A stretch of DNA of 32,731 nt from Paulinella micropora (GCA_009731375.1 BJOX01000018.1:683423-716153); one strand, 5' to 3'. Positions 19,168 to 31,287 are shown, counted from the first letter of the stretch. Made by a program: numbers and translations. Notes: generated by a model from the sequence alone, not told the origin.

Positions 19168-19228
<61 letters not shown>
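18782..19228 (+). repeat. Third partial copy, then CAA and TAC arrays
   Basis: 18782-18895 resembles the left arm in the same direction (CAACTATAGGGCAC, TTTATTTTTTGTTT, CTCTGGCGTC). A degenerate core follows with ACACACCATCTTGCG and ATTAAATTGAACAAC, then CAA (about 18983-19034) and TAC triplets (about 19036-19228). Confidence 0.7.
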
Positions 19229-19233
<5 letters not shown>

Positions 19234-19310
19234 AGAGATACATACATACATAACATAATATCCCCAAAACATAAACTAATAACTCAACAAGACAACTCAT
19301 AACCAAAAAC

Positions 19311-19412
19311 ATGACTTCTAGGAAACGAGATCAGCAAGAGAGCGAAATAGACGCCAAGTGGCTGGAGGGGCTGTCGACCTCAGCGCTTCTGCAATGGCAC
19401 CAGCGCATGAAG
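19311..19412 (+). CDS. Possible first exon, unassigned
   Basis: ATG at 19311 opens 34 codons: MTSRKRDQQESEIDAKWL, then EGLSTSALLQWHQRMK. A GTCTTT donor follows in phase 0, and an in-frame TGA comes six bases after it. The charged, stop-free reading stands out from the surrounding repeats. No continuation is certain; an open segment at about 19563-19640 (RKKKARDKCSSDNRFYCSCG) could be a later exon. No family recognised. Confidence 0.35.
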
Positions 19413-19442
19413 GTCTTTTGACTTTGCCTTAATTGGATGAAG

Positions 19443-19500
19443 TACATACATACATACATACATACATACATACGTACATACGTACGTACATACGACAGAT
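19443..19500. repeat. ATAC microsatellite
   Basis: Tandem ATAC units with some ACGT changes lie between the exon-like segment ending at 19412 and the sequence at 19500. Confidence 0.9.
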
Positions 19501-19647
19501 GCATACACACACACATCGTGACTTGACAGTGAAGCGCTCTCTGTCTGTTGTTTCCTATCTTTCCTGGAGTGGTCATGTATGTCCGCAAAAAGAAAGCCCG
19601 TGATAAGTGCTCTAGCGATAACAGGTTCTACTGCTCCTGTGGATCGG

Positions 19648-19652
<5 letters not shown>

Positions 19653-19687
<35 letters not shown>

Positions 19688-19882
19688 GAACAAGTGGAAT
19701 ATGGAAGAAAAGTATCATTCAGTAAGTAAATCCACCCAAAATTGAGAGGAAGAAAAATCAAAAACAAAAAACAAAAACAAAAAGAAGTCCTACCAGAAGG
19801 ACTTGCTCTCTCTCTCTATCTCTATCTCTCTCTCTCTCTATATATATATATGTAGAGAGAGAGAGAAGAGACAGAGCCTGAG

Positions 19883-19921
<39 letters not shown>
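19653..19921. repeat. CT, GA and GATA microsatellites
   Basis: CT repeats at about 19649-19682 and 19806-19840, TA/GA at 19838-19868 and GATA repeats at about 19884-19920. The GATA array starts immediately inside the predicted intron of the acyl-CoA-binding-like gene. Confidence 0.9.
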
Positions 19922-19922
19922 C

Positions 19923-20021
19923 CTGCTTGCAGAGGGCGTACAACTGCAACATCTGTGCTTGGGAGAGTCCTCTGAGCTTGAGTGCGTCAGCTGCAGCTTG
20001 TTCGAAATCGGTCGATGTCAT
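19923..20021 (-). CDS. Acyl-CoA-binding-protein-like first exon
   Basis: ATG at 20021 opens 33 codons, MTSTDFEQAAADALKL then RGLSQAQMLQLYALCKQ, ending before a GTCTAT donor in phase 0. The pattern FE-x-AA at the start and LxLYALxKQ at the end matches helices 1 and 2 of acyl-CoA-binding proteins, which are about 85-90 residues long and carry medium/long-chain acyl-CoA esters in the cytosol or as part of larger proteins. The usual continuation (A-T-x-G-D, then a KWxAW motif in helix 3) would be in the next exon on the minus strand. I did not find it between 19922 and 19310, so either the intron is long or only this exon remains. Another in-frame ATG lies at 20042. Confidence 0.6.
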
Positions 20022-20042
20022 GGATAGAGGCCTAGGCAACAT

Positions 20043-22750
20043 ATATTATGTAGTACTTTATGTAAGTATGTAATTAATTATGTATGTGGTATGCATGTCT
20101 TTGAATCTCGATTACATCAATTTTATGATTAGTTTGTCAATAAAATTTTCTCTTGAACGTGACTTCAGCTGGAGCAGATAATTAAATTTCTGTGGTAACA
20201 TTCGAGTGCAAACAGGTGCGAAACACCATCCTGTGAAGCGCCAGCGAACTCCGGAGGCTCTTAACACGAACTCCTTCTCGCGTGACTCCTGGCCGAGCAG
20301 CAAAGAATAAAGGAAAACGGAAGAACTGTTTGGAATCGGGATAACTTCCTGCCTATCATTTTTCCTTTCAGAAATGCACACAACCGAAAAAAACGGTTTT
20401 CAATGCGCTGCGGCCTTCGCGTAGTGGACTCCCATCTTTATACTTTTCGCAGAACTGATGATTGACCAAAGTACTGACCAAGATATTCAAGAACGCTGGA
20501 GTCCACTAAGTGAACGCCAATATCGATGACTCGCCGCCTAGGCAAGAACAAGAATAGTAAAGACATGCAAAAGAGGACATATGTAGGTTCTCCCGTAGTA
20601 AAATGGTCGGTAGAATTCCAAAAAAAAAACTTGAAAAATAGAATGCAATATGTAATTTTATTCAATAGAAATATACATGTTCATAAAGAAAGTGATGGAA
20701 TAACATATTACGAAAACCTTATTGAAAAATAGTCAAAACTGACTTCAAACCAATCAAATTCCCGTCGCCCACCGCTTTTTTCCAACTAATTTGCACACCC
20801 CCATCGGAAAAAACTGGCCACCTTGCCATCTCGAAAAATTATGCTTGTGATGACAAAAAATCAGAGTTAGTTTTCATATGTTCACTGTATGCTCTTCAAT
20901 AAATTTTTATATAATATCTTTCTATGTATGCGGCTTATAATTAAATGTACAAAGTTTTTTTTCCAAAAAGGTAACCTTAAGCTTGCAAACAAACCTGCCA
21001 AAGTCAGCAAAAGTAGGGCATAAGGCCCTCACTCAGAAATTTTTTATTTAAATACAAGGCCGGCACAAGTACAGAAAGTGAAGAAAATCAGAAGAGACTA
21101 TTTAATAAAAGCATTTTGTACAGAAAGTGCAGAAAAAAATTGAAAATCTCTAACTGAGATCTCACACATGATTTTTTTAGCCTGTCTGCAGCCCAGAACA
21201 GATCACCAACAGCAGGGCGACAAAGAAAGGAGCAGTAGTTGAACATATACAAAACAAAGACCATGTGATTGTGAATAGATTCAGCACATTACATTCCCAG
21301 AAAAGCACACACAACACATATAGGAGCCATACAAGACAGGTGCAAAACATGGCTTCTCTCAAGAAGAGAACAACACATGCTGCAGATAAGTTAACAACAC
21401 GCCATTTTGTAGACAGCATGGACACATCATTTGGAAAGACTGTACAAGACCACGGGACGTGAAAGTATGCATGAGAAACACACAGAAAAAAAACACAAAA
21501 CCCTCTCTAGACATGACTTTTACCAATCTCGACCCCGCAAAAACCGTCAAATAAAAAAAAAATTAGTGCGGCCTTCACTTCAAAGGCTACGTATGTCGAT
21601 AGGCCTGTCTGTTCAAATATTTTTTGGAAATTTTTATGGTTTCCTCTCCGGGAATTGGCATGATCTTGTTAAATATTGCCACAGCAATTCACGGGCCGGC
21701 GCCACCAAAATCATGTTGGAGGTCCATCTGCTGACAGCGAGTGTATGTTCAAACCACGTTGTTTCAAGCAAAAGCAAGCATGACACAAGTGTTTTCATCA
21801 GAAAACATGGTCTTACCAGTGTTTGAAATCCTTGTTTTCAACTGAAAAGTTCCCAGGCGTTTTCTAACGGAAAATGCTGTTTGTATGATCCAGTCTGCAC
21901 TCATTTTTATGCACAAGTGCACAACTGAATTGAAATGTTATGTTGAGTAATCCTGCCAAAGGGCTTTTGCATACAAGTAAGGTGGAAAATGAAAACTGGG
22001 AAAACATAGGTCGAAAACTAGTTTGTCAAGATTCAGAACATACCCCCAGATCACAGCAATAACTTAAATGAACTGAAAAGCTTAATCAGGGATAGACCAT
22101 TCCCAATAAAAACATTGAATTCTGTGCAAACAGGACCTCAAAATCTTGAATATTGAATGAGATTACTTGCTGTGAAATATTTAATTATTCTACCGACCAC
22201 TAGAACCTACATATGAAAACAACAGAGCAAATAGGAAAAACAGAAACAAAGAAAGCCTCGGAACGACAAAGACACAAAGACAGACTCAAACAGACAAACC
22301 AGACAGGGGCAGGGTAGACATCACAATAAGGCGAGGGCAGCCTTCAATGCAGAGATCAGACACTGGGCCATTGCAACTAACACAGGGGCCAAGTGAGGTC
22401 AAATTGACAGTCAGTGCGACAGTATAATACTGTCCTTAAGGAACTTTGAACTGTAGCACCTAACGGAATTCACTCGCACCCATAGGTAGCCAGGAGGGTT
22501 GGTGCAGAGCGTAGCAAGGTGCATCGCCACGCGAGAAAAACACGACTATGCAGAGTGCTGCAATATCCGTGGTTATTAATAGTAAGGAAACAGCGAGACA
22601 TGTACAAGATCACAAGATATCTCGTCATGAATTCCGCAAAACCCCGGCCGTTCATTACCCGGACCGAGACATCAAGTAAAAACGAAATAAAATGAGAAGC
22701 CATGTGATCTTTGTCACACCGTAGGACAGGCTCGATCCTGGAATCTTACA
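20043..22750. other. No supported gene
   Basis: AT-rich single-copy-looking sequence. Open frames such as 20112-20381 (-) and 21431-21826 (+) lack domain patterns and coding-like composition. An 11-base inverted repeat, TAGTGGACTCC (20422-20432) with GGAGTCCACTA (20498-20508), is the only clear structure. Confidence 0.5.
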
Positions 22751-23106
22751 TATATGCAGCCCCAAGCTGGTCGAGCAAAACCGCACACAAACCCCCTCAC
22801 AATCTCCACCAGCCTGAGCCAGTGTGACAAACAACAAGAAGAAGCAGCTCAAGTTGAAACAAACGGAAAAAACCTTGCATACAGTATAAAAGGGGGGGCA
22901 AGAGGGAGAGAAGCAGAAAGAGAGGAAAAAGAAAATTTCTTTCTTAGCATTTTTCTTCAAGGGCGGCGACGTGTGAGACTCGGGTTGAAACCTCATACCC
23001 ACTAAACTAAAAAGGCCTAAAACTCCGAAGGAGAAAAATCGGCCTAAACATGAAAAATGCAGTTACGCACGATCGCCAAAAAGGGGCTAAACTTATGCCC
23101 AAGAAA

Positions 23107-23210
23107 GGAGAGAGAGAGAGAAAAAGAGAGAGAGAGAGAGAGAGAGAAATTGAGAGAGAGAGAGAGAGAAAAGAAGAGAAAGAAAGAGAGAGAGAGATCG
23201 AGAGAAAAAG

Positions 23211-23260
<50 letters not shown>

Positions 23261-23488
23261 GAAGAGAAAGAAAGAGAGATTGAGAGAGAGAGAGATCGAG
23301 AGGAAGAGAAAGAGAAATAGAGAGAGAGAGAGAGATTCAAGTGAGAGAGAAGAGAGAGAGAGAGAGAGAGAAAGCATATATGTTTTTAATAGTATATATA
23401 GAGTATATGTTTTTAATAATTTACATGATGAATACAGGGTAGAATATGTAACACCAGCTAGGTAAGACAGAAGAGAGAGAGAGAGATA

Positions 23489-23520
<32 letters not shown>
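23107..23520. repeat. GA microsatellite block
   Basis: Interrupted GA repeats (about 23107-23372 and 23471-23520) with GAAA and GATC interruptions. The Glu/Arg or Ser/Leu readings are repeat artefacts. Confidence 0.95.
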
Positions 23521-23521
<1 letters not shown>

Positions 23522-23631
23522 GAAGAGAAGCCAAAAATCGAAGAGAAGTGCTCATGTAATGCAGGCAAGGTCCCACTTGCAATCAAAGTGAAAACGCAGA
23601 AAGAGAACCCCGACAGACCCACCCACCTAAC

Positions 23632-23768
23632 AGTTCGTCTTGGAAATCAAGGTGGAGGGTACGGTCGTAGCCAGTTGCAAGCTGGCTGGGCATACTCTCT
23701 TTTTGCATTAAAAATCCGCAGGACCATCGACAGAGCATCAACCAGCCGGCAACCGACAACTCAACCGC

Positions 23769-23799
<31 letters not shown>

Positions 23800-23945
23800 A
23801 CAAACAACCCCCCCCCCCCCCCCCCCCNNNNNNNNNNGCAAACTGGCTAGGCATACTCTCTTTTTGCATTAACAATCCGCAGGACCATCACCGCAAAGAC
23901 AGAGCATCAACCAGCCGGCAACCGACAACTCAACCGCACCCCCCC
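23632..23945. repeat. Duplicated segment around a gap, with poly-C
   Basis: About 110 bases before the poly-C (roughly 23664-23769) recur after the 10 N gap (23838-23941). Shared blocks include GGCATACTCTCTTTTTGCAT, ATCCGCAGGACCATC and AGCATCAACCAGCCGGCAAC. There are a few substitutions and a nine-base insertion. Poly-C (about 23770-23827) lies between. This is either a tandem repeat or two alleles placed side by side. Confidence 0.85.
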
Positions 23946-24036
23946 AGACTAAATATATATGTAGGCAACGATAGACCGCGAATGAAACCAAAATATATAC
24001 TACCTGTTAGGCGACGAGAGAGCAGCGCGAAAAGCG

Positions 24037-25020
<984 letters not shown>

Positions 25021-25133
25021 TAAAACAGCTGCCGCCCTTCTCAGAGAGGTGACGACGACCCAAAACGCATTTACGCACGAACGCAGCTTTATGATCAAGA
25101 GGTAAGAGTGATGATAGAGACACGAGGCGCAAA

Positions 25134-25240
25134 TCAGAGAAGAGAGGAATAATGATCATCCTCGGGCTCGGAGGCGGAGTCATCGTCGTCGTAATCTGTG
25201 GAACTATATGTAGAGCGAACAAAAACCTCTGATGGGCTGG
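25134..25240 (-). CDS. Possible terminal exon with acidic C-terminus
   Basis: Minus-strand reading SPSPSEVFVRSTYSSTDY, then DDDDSASEPEDDHYSSLL and TGA (25134-25136). Acidic Ser-rich tails of this kind are common at C-termini of membrane or regulatory proteins. The acceptor would be one of the AG sites near 25240-25230. The GT/GTT array just upstream would lie in the intron. There is no domain to identify and no other exon is found, so it may be chance. Confidence 0.3.
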
Positions 25241-25272
25241 GGCTCAAGATACCATGGACAACATCAGGATCG

Positions 25273-25315
25273 TGTGTGTGTGTGTGTGTGTGTGTTAGAT
25301 GTGTGTGTGTGTGTT

Positions 25316-25387
<72 letters not shown>

Positions 25388-25448
25388 GCTGTTGTGCGTG
25401 CGTGCGTGTGTGTGTGTGTGTGTGCGTGTGCGTGTACGTGTGTGTGTG

Positions 25449-25479
<31 letters not shown>

Positions 25480-25575
25480 TTGTGTGTGTGTGCGTGTGCG
25501 TGTGCGTGTGTGTGTGTGTGTGTGCGTGCGTGGCGTGCGTGTGTTGGTGCGTGTGCGTGTGTGTGTGTGTGTGTT
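25273..25575. repeat. GT and GTT microsatellites
   Basis: GT repeats, then about 25 GTT units (25315-25390), then GT with GC interruptions to 25575. Confidence 0.95.
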
Positions 25576-25579
25576 TTGT

Positions 25580-27220
25580 TCTATTTCTAGTTTTATGCGG
25601 AAGTTCCTACTTATCCTTACGAGAAGGGATTATTTTTTCAATAAAATCAGTGTCACAGGCTGCGTAAAAAAACAAATTAAAAATTCAACTGTTTAGGGCA
25701 CTAGCCGACCTCGCCGCGGCGGGGCGGGTTTTGCAGCGGGGGTTTGGCGTAGGTGCTCCCAATATAGTAGTATTGTTTACGCAAGTAAAGTACAAGTAGT
25801 TGATTGTATGATTATTAAAGCTGAGTTGATAATGTGAAAAAAAGGGGGCGGGGAAACCTGAAAGAGGCCCGGAACTTGAAGAAGTGAATTCAATTATTAA
25901 AAGTCACCCGTTCAGCGCCCCGGAAAAGAAGATGATATTAGTTTAAGCAAACCGTGCCTGAGCCACTCAAGTTTAATTTCAAGTTGAAGTTTCAGTGATT
26001 ATTAAGAAAATTAGTGATAGTATGTGTCGGACTAGTACTACTGATAGTAAGGTGGGAAAAATTAAAGGCGGGTAGTCAGAAAAAATATCATAGTATAATA
26101 AAACATCCAGTGGCAGGGACCGGGCCGAGAAAGTACTGTGACTCCCGACTCAGTGAGTCTGGGGCCCGACTTGCTTTACTTGAAGATTAGTTCGGACGAG
26201 TATTTTATCATGATTGGAAAGTTGAAAGTGCCACGGTAAGTTTGCGTAAAGAATACTTGATGATGTCACGGTAAGAACTGGCGCCACAGGAAATCATGCC
26301 GCAGGCCTCGGTGGGCGGCTCAGCTGCAGTGCTGAGGCTGACTTGATTTTTGAACTTGAGTTCAAGTTCCATCGGACTGACTCTCAACGAGGCTGTTAAT
26401 TTTTGAGTTTTTATGCCGCTTGAAAGACTGACTGAGCCTCGGTTTAAGTATATCATCTACCGGTACTCCGCCGTGACAGCCTTTACGAGTGGCAAGTATT
26501 TTATTGACCGTGCCTCCCGAAACAGCCTACGGTACTTCGGAATCAGTAAACAATACTTGAAGCTTAACTTGATGATAGTGGCAATACTTACCACTTGTAG
26601 GAACTTAGTAAGTGGGAAGCGAATTGAAGAACGCTTGCTTCAAGCTTGGCATCAGTAGAGCTGAAACAGGGAAGCATGAGAAGGCGAACTGGGATAAGTA
26701 AGAAGTGGCAAGGGGAAACAGAGAGAAAATAGCAGACTACACTGCCAGGGAGAAGTGTGCCGGGGAAGTCAAATACTGAATTGATCAGCGTCAACTAGTA
26801 CAGCTGAGCACTCAGCCAGCCTCAGTAATGATGGCAAGTTGAAGTTGAAGTTCCGGCGGAGTTCTTCACGTGACGTTTTCTCTAGTCCGGCGTACCGGTA
26901 TCTTCCTCCTCATCTTCCTCCATCACCGCCACGAGCTCCTCCTTCTCCTCTTCCACATGATTATGGATGAGTCACTGGGTCACCTAGTAAACCTGCCATC
27001 ACTAGTAACAATACCTGCTACCGATGCTGCCGATTGCTTAAACTGATGTAATGCTAAAGTAAAAGGCCTCGGGCAGGGCCTTGAATGAGTAAATGGGCCA
27101 GACCAAGTGATTATTTCACTCGGCTTGACATTACAGTAATAACTCGAACAAATGAGCCGGTTATAATTTTTGCCGCAGGCTACAATCTGATTCGCCGCGC
27201 CAATACCGCCGATTCAAGTT
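25580..27220. other. No supported gene; recurrent short motifs
   Basis: The stretch is rich in ACTTGA, TTGAAGTT and GTGGCAAGT/ACTTGCCAC-type words. It includes an inverted pair AGTGGCAAGTATT (26490-26502) and AATACTTACCACT (26583-26595). An 81-residue open frame at 26413-26658 (+) starts with ATG but resembles nothing I know. Confidence 0.45.
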
Positions 27221-27223
27221 AAA

Positions 27224-27319
27224 ATGGTAACCAAAAATGAGTTTGAGATCCATGGGTTTATCCCTTCCAACGAAGAGGAGGAGGAGGAAGAGGAGGAGGA
27301 AGAGGAGGAGGAACTTTAA
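27224..27319 (+). CDS. Small ORF ending in poly-Glu, doubtful
   Basis: ATG (27224), 31 residues MVTKNEFEIHGFIPSN followed by about 14 Glu and Leu, then TAA. The poly-Glu comes from a GAG/GAA repeat. It may be a chance reading or the start of a spliced gene. Confidence 0.15.
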   Translation: MVTKNEFEIHGFIPSNEEEEEEEEEEEEEEL

Positions 27320-27407
27320 GAGGAAGAGGCACTGAGAAGAAGAGTAAGAAGAAGAAGAACTTCACTGACTTTTGAAGAAGAAAGCGACCGCTTCGCAGAG
27401 ATTTTAG

Positions 27408-27617
27408 CTAAGCCGGTCGGGCGCGCTGATCCAACTCTGCTGCCCCACTCTCGCCGTTTTGTTCCTCCCGGTCCAGCCCTTTTGCCCAAAATGCCCGCTC
27501 GGTTGCCTTGAAATGCTTTCCAGATTGAATTTCATCCTTTTCCACGAGTGCAGAGTCGAAGCGTGCTGCTTGTGCTTTGTCTGTTTCGGCCTCCCCAAGC
27601 GCAGGCGCCATGAACGG
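27408..27617 (-). CDS. Unassigned exon-like ORF
   Basis: A TTTTCTAG acceptor ends at 27618, followed by CCGTTC and ATG (27611-27609). The 67-residue reading begins MAPALGEAETDKAQAARF and contains SALVEKDEIQSGKHF, FKATERAFWAKGLDREEQ and a GESGAAELDQRARPA end before TAG. The composition (Ala, Glu, Lys, Asp) is protein-like and unlike the repeats on both sides. It may be an internal exon using a GTGGGG donor near 27440. No family recognised. Confidence 0.35.
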   Translation of the reverse strand, partial: PFMAPALGEAETDKAQAARFDSALVEKDEIQSGKHFKATERAFWAKGLDREEQNGESGAAELDQRARPA

Positions 27618-27639
27618 CTAGAAAATAATGTTGACAATT

Positions 27640-28082
27640 AGTAAATACATACATGCATGAATAAATAAAGGAAGGAACAAATGAAATAAACAAAATAAAC
27701 AAAATAAACAAAATAAACAAAGTAAACAAAACAAATAAATGAAATAAATAAAATAAACAAAATGAATATAAATAAATAAATAAATAAAATAAATAAAATA
27801 AATAAAATAAATAAAATAAATAAAATAAATAAAATAAATAAAATAAATAAAATAAATAAAATCAATAAAATCAATGAAATCAATAAAATCAATAAAATCA
27901 ATAAAATCAATAAAATCAATAAAATCAATAAAATCAATAAAATAAATAAAATAAACGTGAATGAATGAGTGAATGAATGAGTGAATGAATGAATAAATGA
28001 ATGAATAAATGAATAAATAAATAATAAATAAATAATAAATAAATAATACAAATAAATGGATAGATAGATAGATAGATAGTAT

Positions 28083-28117
<35 letters not shown>

Positions 28118-29087
28118 TATGCATTTATTTATTTTTATTTATTTATTTATTTGTTTATTTATTTATTTACTTATTTATTTATTTATTTATTTAATTTTAT
28201 TTATTTATTTATTTATTTGTTTATTTATTCATTTACTTATTCATTTATTTATTTATTTACTTACTTACTTACTTATTTATTTATTTATTTATTTATTTAT
28301 TACTTAATAATATCTATCTATTTACTTATCTATCTAAATAAATAAGTAAATAAGTAAATAAATAAATAAATAAATAAATAAATGAATAAATGAATCAACA
28401 AATAAATAAAAAAGAAAGAAAGAAAGAAATTAATAAATAAGTAAATAAGTATGAAAGTAAATAGGTAAATAAGTAAATAGGTAAGTAGGTAAGTAAGTAA
28501 ATAAATAAATAAGATAAATAAGATAAATAAGATAAATAAGATAAATAAAATAAATAAAATAAATAAAATAAATAAAATAAATAAAATAAATAAAATAAAT
28601 AAATAAATAAATAAATAAATATTTAAATAAATAAATACATAAAACATAAAAACATAAAACATAAAACAAATAAATAAATAAATAAATAAATAAGAAATAA
28701 AGAAATAAAGAAATAAAGAAATAAAGAAATAAAGAAATAAAGAAATGAAGAAATGAAGAAATGAAGAAATAAAGAAATAAAGAAATAAAGAAATAAAGAA
28801 ATAAAGAAATAAAGAAATAAGAAATAAAGAAATAAGAAATAAAGAAATAAAGAAATAAAGAAATAAAGAAATGAAGAAATGAAGAAATGAAGAAATAAAG
28901 AAATAAAGAAATAAAGAAATAAAGAAATAAAGAAATGAAGAAATACAGAAATGAAGAAATACAGAAATAAAGAAATACAGAAATAAATGAATAAATGAAT
29001 AAATGAATAAATGAATAAATGAATAAATGAATAAATGAATAAATGAATGAATGAATGAATTAATGAATATAGAAACAAACAAGCAAA

Positions 29088-29134
<47 letters not shown>

Positions 29135-29194
29135 ACAAACAAACAAACAAATAAATAAAAAATAAATAAATAAACAAACAAACAAATAAACAAA

Positions 29195-29233
<39 letters not shown>

Positions 29234-29273
29234 AAAATAAATAAATAAATAAATAAGTAAACAAACAAACAAA

Positions 29274-29344
<71 letters not shown>

Positions 29345-29345
29345 A
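27640..29345. repeat. 1.7 kb AT-rich tetranucleotide-type repeat block
   Basis: Successive arrays of AAATA/AATC variants (27660-27960), TGAA (27960-28020), TTTA (28080-28310), AAAT and AAATAAG variants (28330-28680), AAGAAATA units of period about 7-8 (28690-28985), AATG and AAAT to 29345. Readings rich in Phe, Ile, Leu and Tyr on the minus strand are artefacts. Confidence 0.97.
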
Positions 29346-29348
29346 GTT

Positions 29349-29381
29349 CTACATACAATTTGCTCATCTGCCACCTGGTAG

Positions 29382-29452
<71 letters not shown>

Positions 29453-29477
29453 CCTACCTACCTACCTACCTACCTAC

Positions 29478-29550
<73 letters not shown>

Positions 29551-29567
29551 GATCGGTCTATCTATCA

Positions 29568-29605
<38 letters not shown>

Positions 29606-29935
29606 ATTGCTACATACACTTCGCTCGTCTGCCGGTTGGTAGGTAAGGGCAAGGGTGTGGGTAGGGCGGGCAGGATGTGGCCGGGGGTAGCGGCGACCGC
29701 GGGCTGGATTAGGGCGGGGGTGGCGCCGGCGGCGGGCTTGATCTGGACGGTGTAGATCAAGAACATGAACGCATATTGAACGTGCAATTCGAGCAGACAC
29801 ACATATACAGCTCATACATAATTGGCACATACATACATACACTCATAGACACATTCATACACATTCATACACACATTCATACGTTCATACATTCATACAT
29901 TCGTACATGCATACATACATTTCGCTCGTCTGGCA
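29349..29935. repeat. Three copies of a short motif at microsatellite edges, with ATCT array
   Basis: CTACATACAATTTGCTCATC (about 29349), CTACATACACTTCGCTCGTC (about 29610) and ATACATACATTTCGCTCGTC (about 29911) are near copies, each followed by TGCC or TGGC. A long ATCT/ACCT array (29383-29605) lies between the first two. An ATAC array (29826-29917) precedes the third. Confidence 0.8.
29636..29800 (-). CDS. Possible hydrophobic, Pro/Ala-rich coding segment
   Basis: The GC-rich island reads on the minus strand [16 protein letters not shown], then [20 protein letters not shown] and [11 protein letters not shown]. It is stop-free and could be part of a membrane protein exon. There is no clear acceptor or donor, and G-rich composition alone can give this reading. 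Confidence 0.2.
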
Positions 29936-30162
29936 ACTGTTAGGTGGACGGCGAGGGAGTGGACACACTCTCACTCTCCTTGCCTGCTAGCTGCGAGCCT
30001 TTGCGTGCCACAAAAAACCAGAGATATGTAGATAGGTACTCCCTCCCTATCTGACTCCATCCGTCTCTCCCTTGCAGCCCGTTGCATTGATATCTCTCTC
30101 CCTCCCCACTGTCACCTCACTGCCTCACTCCTCCGACCTTGCAGCCAAGGCGAACGATTTAG

Positions 30163-30165
<3 letters not shown>

Positions 30166-30243
<78 letters not shown>
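30166..30243. repeat. CT repeat followed by poly-T
   Basis: CT units (30166-30211) pass directly into about 32 T (30212-30243). Confidence 0.95.
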
Positions 30244-30246
<3 letters not shown>

Positions 30247-30286
30247 AAGAAGACCTAGTAAGAACTTGAGCGCTTTCAAGTACGGA

Positions 30287-30461
30287 CCACGCAACAATAA
30301 CGGCTGATTAATATACGCATCCTACATCAAAAACGAATAGAAAGAGATAGAAAGAGATAGATAGATATTGAAGTAGACGGGGATGGCGTAACAACAGCGG
30401 CTGATTGAAATACGCAGCCTACAGATGGGTGAATAGAAAGAGATAGAAAGGGATAGGTAGG

Positions 30462-30462
<1 letters not shown>
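30287..30462 (+). repeat. Tandem duplication of about 97 bases
   Basis: Copy 1 (30287-30366) and copy 2 (30384-30462) share CGCAACAATAACGGCTGATT (CGTAACAACAGCGGCTGATT in copy 2), ATACGCA, CCTACA and GAATAGAAAGAGATAGAAAG in order. Confidence 0.8.
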
Positions 30463-30467
<5 letters not shown>

Positions 30468-30518
<51 letters not shown>

Positions 30519-30727
30519 CAAGCGAGAGAGAGAGACTTGGAAGTTGTTTATGGATAATGTTTGAAATTTGTGAGACAAGGGAGAAGCAACTTCCTCTTGC
30601 CCAGCTTCCTTCTTTTCCTCCTTCCTATGCCCCCCCCCCCCTTTTTGCCCCTTCTCCTCGCAACCCCTCCCAGGCATTAAGGCTGGTAGAGAAAGACAGA
30701 TAGATAGGGAGACAAAAGATGATCGGC

Positions 30728-30767
<40 letters not shown>

Positions 30768-30862
30768 AACAGAGAGACAGAGATAGAGACAGAGAGAGAG
30801 AGACAGAGAGAGAGAGACAGAGAGAGAGACAGAGAGAGACAGAGAGAGACAGAGAGAGTGAG

Positions 30863-30900
<38 letters not shown>

Positions 30901-31110
30901 GTCAGGAAGAGGAGGAGAAAGAGGAAGAAAGAAGCAGAAGAGGTGGAGATAAGAAGACGAGAGGGCAAGGATAAGAGGAGGAGGATAATCGGATGAGGAA
31001 GAAAAAAGAGGAGGAAGGGAAAGAAGGTGGATAAGAGGACAAGAGTGCAAGGATAAGAGGAAGAGGATGATCAGATCAGGAAGAAAAAAGAAGAGGAGGG
31101 GGAGGAGAAG
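30468..31110. repeat. GA microsatellite and purine-rich block
   Basis: GA arrays (30476-30535, 30730-30896) and interrupted AGGAGG/AAGAGG purine tracts to about 31110. A repeated AGGACAAGAGTGCAAGGATA-like unit occurs near 30956 and 31033. Confidence 0.9.
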
Positions 31111-31193
31111 GTATGGGTCTGACGAGGATGACGGCGAAGGACAGGGCGAAGAGCGCCAGCCTGCCGTTGAGCAACCAGCGGGGAAGCCAAGGA

Positions 31194-31194
31194 C

Positions 31195-31287
<93 letters not shown>
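31194..31287. repeat. GATA microsatellite
   Basis: About 23 uninterrupted GATA units. A second shorter array is at 31752-31792. Confidence 0.97.

Noticed and set aside
23107-23372. Arg/Glu-rich ORFs suggesting an RS-like protein
   Set aside because: They appear in every frame of a GA microsatellite and have no unique part.
26413-26658. 81-residue plus-strand ORF with ATG
   Set aside because: No domain, no splice context, and it lies in a stretch of recurrent ACTTGA/GTGGCAAGT words that generate chance frames.
28080-28310. Possible telomeric repeat
   Set aside because: TTTA units lack the G-rich strand of telomeres and lie within mixed AT microsatellites.
28330-29367. 345-residue minus-strand ORF rich in Phe, Ile, Leu and Tyr
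   Set aside because: It is a translation of AAAT-type repeats, which lack stops in this frame; there is no unique sequence or domain.
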